Below are positions 60,878-64,000 of a DNA stretch of 64,000 nucleotides, one piece after another. Position numbers and translations under genes: made by a program. This stretch comes from Olsenella_K absiana (GTDB lineage Bacteria > Actinomycetota > Coriobacteriia > Coriobacteriales > Atopobiaceae), in NCBI RefSeq assembly GCF_036408855.1, contig NZ_JAZGJQ010000001.1:62001-126000 (forward strand), read 5' to 3'. Below the pieces are notes generated by a model. It did not search any database and had not been told where the DNA came from. It saw only the letters and a program-made list of their open reading frames with translations. The stretch's first letter is position 1. Every line of letters starts with the position of its first letter.

Positions 60878-61962
60878 CGCGTTTCGAAGACTCCAGGCAC
60901 ACCGGCCCCTCGGGCCTCTCCCGCCGCGCGTTCGTGGAGGGGGCGGGCCTCGCGGGGGCGTCCTTGGCGCTCGCCGCCTGCGGCTCCTACGACAACTCCG
61001 GCGCCGCCGACGCCGCGAAGGGGTCGGCCTCCGGCTCCGCCGCCGCGGGGGACTCCGGCCTGACGAAGGTCAGCTTCTGCCTCGACTACACGCCCAACAC
61101 CAACCACACGGGCATCTACGTGGCGCTCAACAAGGGCTACTTCAAGGACGCCGGCCTCGACGTGACCGTGATCCAGCCCGCAGACGGCTCGGCCGAGCAG
61201 GTCATCGGCTCGGGGCAGGCGCAGTTCGGCATTTCCTACCAGGACTACATCGCCAACAGTCTCGCCTCCGATAGCCCCATGCCCATCGAGGCGCTCGCCG
61301 CCGTCATCCAGCACAACACCTCCGCGATCATGAGCCGCAAGGCCGACGGCATCACCCGCTTCGCCGCCCTCGAGGACCACACCTACACCACCTGGGAGAT
61401 GCCGGTGGAGCAGGCCATCATGAGGCAGTGCGTCGAGCGCGACGGCGGCGACTGGGACAAGGTCACGCTCGTTCCCTACGAGACGGACGACGACGTGGCG
61501 GGCCTGCAGGCGAACATGTACGACGCGGTCTGGGTCTACATGGCCTGGGCGGTCCAGAAGGCGCAGCTCGAGGGCGTCGACGTCAACTACTTCTCCTTCG
61601 TCGACACCGACGAGACCTTCGACTACTACACCCCGGTCATCGCCGGCAACAACGACTTCGTCGCGGCCAACCCCGACCTCACCAAGGCGTTCGTCGCCGC
61701 CTGCAAGAAGGGCTACGAGTTCTGCGTGGAGAACCCCGACGAGGCCGCCGACATCCTCTGCCAGGAGGTTCCGGAGCTCGACGCGGCGCTGGTCAAGCAG
61801 TCCCAGGCCTACCTCGCCGACCAGTACGTGGCCGACGCCTCCGGCTGGGGCGTCATCGACCCGGCGCGCTGGAGCCGCTTCTACCAGTGGCTGAACGACA
61901 ACGGCCTCGTGAAGAACAAGCTCGACGTGAACGCCGGCTTCACGACCGAGTACCTGGCCTAG
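60874..61962 (+). CDS. thiY: Substrate-binding lipoprotein, ThiY/THI5-like
   Basis: 362 residues. Leader SRRAFVEGAGLAGASLALAAC with a twin-arginine-like start and lipobox. Body is NMT1/THI5-like: FCLDYTPNTNHTGIYVALNKGYFKDAGL, QPADGSAEQVIGSGQAQFGISYQDY and DDVAGLQANMYDAVWVYMAW. ThiY of the ThiXYZ system binds formyl-aminopyrimidine, a thiamine breakdown product. Its ATGA start overlaps the permease stop. Confidence 0.9.
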   Translation: MTRFEDSRHTGPSGLSRRAFVEGAGLAGASLALAACGSYDNSGAADAAKGSASGSAAAGDSGLTKVSFCLDYTPNTNHTGIYVALNKGYFKDAGLDVTVIQPADGSAEQVIGSGQAQFGISYQDYIANSLASDSPMPIEALAAVIQHNTSAIMSRKADGITRFAALEDHTYTTWEMPVEQAIMRQCVERDGGDWDKVTLVPYETDDDVAGLQANMYDAVWVYMAWAVQKAQLEGVDVNYFSFVDTDETFDYYTPVIAGNNDFVAANPDLTKAFVAACKKGYEFCVENPDEAADILCQEVPELDAALVKQSQAYLADQYVADASGWGVIDPARWSRFYQWLNDNGLVKNKLDVNAGFTTEYLA

Positions 61963-61981
61963 CGAGACCGGAGGGAGCGCC

Positions 61982-62776
61982 ATGGAGGAGAGGGATATGC
62001 CTGAGAGCGGCGTCGCGGCGCTCGAGGCGCGCCACCTCACGCTCTCGTGGGACGGCGAGCACGTGGTGGTGAGCGACGCGAGCCTGAGGCTCGACCCCGG
62101 CGAGGTCGTCTGCATGGTCGGCAAGTCCGGCTGCGGTAAGACGACCATCCTCCACGCGCTCTCCGGCCTGACGATGCCCCGGGAGGGCAGGGTGCTCCTG
62201 CACGGCGAGGACGTGACCGGCAGGCCGGGGCGCGTGAGCTACATGCTCCAGAAGGACCTGCTCCTGCCCTCCAAGACGATCGTGGACAACGTCTCGCTGC
62301 CCCTGGTGGTGCGCGGGATGCCCAAGGCCGAGGCGCGCGAGAAGGCCGCGCCCCTCTTCGAGCGCTTCGGCCTGGCCGGTTGCGAGCGGCTATGGCCCTC
62401 GCAGCTCTCCGGCGGCATGCGGCAGCGCGCCGCCTTCCTGAGGACCTACCTCATGGGCAACGACGTGATGCTCCTCGACGAGCCCTTCTCGGCCCTCGAC
62501 GCCCTGACCAGGGTGGATATGCGCGACTGGTACTGCCGGATGGCGAAGGAGCTGAGGATCGCCACGCTGGCGATCACCCACGACGTGGACGAGGCCGTGA
62601 GCATGGCGAACAGGATCTACGTGCTGGAGGGGACGCCCTCGGCGGGAGACCCCAGCCGCATCCGCGCCGAGCTCCGCGTGCCCCGGGGCGAGAAGGACCT
62701 GAGCTCGGCGGAGTTCGCCCTCACCGAGGAGTTCCTCGCCTGCAAGCGCCAGGTCCTCTCGCTGCTCGGCAGGTAG
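61982..62776 (+). CDS. thiZ: ABC ATPase, ThiZ-like
   Basis: 264 residues. Walker A GKSGCGKTT, Q-loop MLQKDLLLPSKTIVDNVSLPL, signature LSGGMRQRAAFLRT, Walker B VMLLDEPFSALDAL and ITHDVDEAVSMANR, as in the SsuB/ThiZ group. RBS GGAGGGAG at 61970-61977. Last gene of the thiamine uptake operon. Near copies of GAGAAGGAC occur at the end (62690). Confidence 0.9.
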   Translation: MEERDMPESGVAALEARHLTLSWDGEHVVVSDASLRLDPGEVVCMVGKSGCGKTTILHALSGLTMPREGRVLLHGEDVTGRPGRVSYMLQKDLLLPSKTIVDNVSLPLVVRGMPKAEAREKAAPLFERFGLAGCERLWPSQLSGGMRQRAAFLRTYLMGNDVMLLDEPFSALDALTRVDMRDWYCRMAKELRIATLAITHDVDEAVSMANRIYVLEGTPSAGDPSRIRAELRVPRGEKDLSSAEFALTEEFLACKRQVLSLLGR

Positions 62777-62793
62777 CGTCGCCAGCGGGTCGC

Positions 62794-64000
62794 CTAGACC
62801 GTCGTCCTGAAGCGGCGGTCGGTGAGCGCGCGGGCGACGATGAGCCCGAGGGGGAGCGCCAGCACCATGAACGCCGCGTTGAACAGCCACGACGCCCCGT
62901 CGGCGCTGTTGCCGAGGGCGAGGTTGTAGACGGCACGGTACATGTAGAGGCCGGGCACCATGATCACGATGGACGGCACCGTGAGCGAGATCCTGGGGTA
63001 GCCGACGCGTCGCTGAACGGCCGAGGCGAGAAGCCCCGCCACGAGCGCGCCCAGGAAGCTCGCGAGCGAGGGCGCGCAGCCGGCGAGGTCCACGAGCTCG
63101 AGCCTCAGCGTGTTGGAGACGGCGCCGATCGAGGCGGCGGTCGCCGCCATCCGGGGCGTGCTGTTGAACATCTGCGAGAAGCCGAAGACGCCCACGAAGC
63201 TCATGGCGACCCGGAGCAGCGCCCGCGCCAGCGGGTCGAGCGCCACCCCCTGCAGGTCGCCCGGGGCAAAGCCCGCGAGGGTCGCCACGACCCAGCCCGT
63301 GAAGGTCGCGGTCGTGATGATGACGAGGGCGTAGGAGATGCGCTCGATGCCGGAGCGCATGTCGGACTTGGCGAGGTCGATGCCGCCCGTGATCAGCGGG
63401 AAGCCGGGGATGATGAAGAGCATCGCGCAGGCGTAGGCGGACTCGTGCAGCGGGCTCAGCCCGAAGAGCCGCTCGAGCAGCAGGTAGCCGCAGACGGCGG
63501 CGAGGCAGGCGAGCGCCACCGACGCCATCACGTTGGGGACGAGCGAGACGCGCCGGTCGATCAGGTGGCGCCTGAACCAGTTGCCCACGAAGGCGCCGAC
63601 GAGCGAGACGAGCATCTCGATCGGCCCGCCCCCGAGCAGGAAGGTGAAGGCGGCGCAGGCGGCTCCGGAGGAGAGCCCTGCCTGGAGGGGGGTGTAGTTG
63701 CCCCTCATGGAGCAGATCTCGTCGAGGGTGGCGTGGGCCTCCGCGAGGGTCAGGTCGTCGCGCTCGCAGAACTCGCGCACGAACCTGCTCAGGCGGTCGA
63801 GCCGGTCGGTGTTCACGCCCGTCGTGGGCAGGGAGTAGGAGGCGCTCGTGCGCTCGGCGCCGCGGGAGCAGGTGTAGCTGATCGACGTCAGGCCGGCGTC
63901 GACCGTACAGGAGAGGGAGAGCTTGCGCGCGACCGCGTTCATCGACTCGATGACCCTCCAGGCGCCCGTCCCCACCGAGAGCATCGAGATGCCGACCCGG
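62794..64000 (-). CDS. ThrE-family threonine/serine exporter (5' end outside window)
   Basis: At least 402 residues, open to the right edge (the frame upstream of ATG 63984 continues with RVGIS in frame). The N-terminal soluble part is the DUF1212 domain (GTGAWRVIESMNAVARKLSLSCTVDAGLTSISYTC, ISYTC with the VNTDRLDRL stretch), followed by about ten spans of the ThrE/DUF3815 type (FIIPGFPLITGGIDLAKSDMRSG, VPSIVIMVPGLYMYRAVYNLALG). Exports small amino acids or peptides. Convergent with thiZ. Confidence 0.9.
   Translation of the reverse strand, partial: RVGISMLSVGTGAWRVIESMNAVARKLSLSCTVDAGLTSISYTCSRGAERTSASYSLPTTGVNTDRLDRLSRFVREFCERDDLTLAEAHATLDEICSMRGNYTPLQAGLSSGAACAAFTFLLGGGPIEMLVSLVGAFVGNWFRRHLIDRRVSLVPNVMASVALACLAAVCGYLLLERLFGLSPLHESAYACAMLFIIPGFPLITGGIDLAKSDMRSGIERISYALVIITTATFTGWVVATLAGFAPGDLQGVALDPLARALLRVAMSFVGVFGFSQMFNSTPRMAATAASIGAVSNTLRLELVDLAGCAPSLASFLGALVAGLLASAVQRRVGYPRISLTVPSIVIMVPGLYMYRAVYNLALGNSADGASWLFNAAFMVLALPLGLIVARALTDRRFRTTV

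Overview
The window is chromosomal DNA of a very GC-rich Actinomycetota bacterium. Gene content points to the class Coriobacteriia, most likely an Olsenella/Atopobiaceae-like anaerobe: anaerobic cobalamin pathway, MurT/GatD next to an Asp23/AmaP cluster, SpoU-free small operons, lipoproteins with twin-arginine-like leaders. The genus is an inference. No rRNA, tRNA, CRISPR array or transposase gene was found. About 64 protein genes are supported.

Region 1 (1-7.9 kb) is visibly less GC-rich than the rest. It carries an SsuABC/TauABC-type ABC importer (partial at the left edge), an enolase-superfamily sugar-acid dehydratase, a MetN-MetI-MetQ-type importer and a UroD/MtaA-like zinc protein. It contains none of the dispersed 10-mers described below, so it may be acquired DNA.

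Region 2 (8.0-30.5 kb) is one long cobalamin cluster behind a cobalamin riboswitch. It opens with surface proteins: a small lipoprotein, a lipoprotein-type cobaltochelatase CbiK, a Cys-rich small protein, a second related surface domain protein, and a BtuF/C/D-like importer. Then come cbiD, cbiF, a cbiG-cbiH-cbiJ triple fusion, a cbiE-cbiT fusion, cbiA, cbiB, cobD, cbiP, cbiC, cobT, cobU, cobS and a CobU-like/CobC fusion. cbiL and a corrinoid adenosyltransferase are not in the window.

Region 3 (30.5-36 kb) holds an acidic conserved protein, a membrane protein with a ricin-like C-terminus, an AT-rich repeat island, a YebC/PmpR regulator and a TPR membrane protein. Region 4 (36.2-40.5 kb) is a dTDP-L-rhamnose operon (rmlA-D-B-C) plus a 96-residue protein with a strong terminator. 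A 178-bp MITE-like palindrome and palindromic repeats separate it from the minus-strand pstSCAB operon (41-44.6 kb). Region 5 (45-58.8 kb) carries gapA, glmS, a DUF3810-like protein, a J-domain membrane protein, an LCP ligase, an AmaP/DUF2273/Asp23 module, murT-gatD, a ribokinase-family gene and an acyltransferase. Region 6 (58.8-64 kb) has an SRAP (YedK-like) gene, a TPP riboswitch driving a thiamine-binding protein and a ThiXYZ-like importer, and a ThrE-family exporter cut by the right edge.

The most striking non-gene signal is a dispersed word, GAGAAGGACG, usually inside GSSGAGAAGGACGYG. I counted 21 exact copies on both strands between 10.8 and 58 kb. They lie in intergenic DNA, in protein linkers, and in several reading frames, some of which force rare codons. 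It resembles a DNA-uptake-type or other genome-wide functional word; its role is not known to me.
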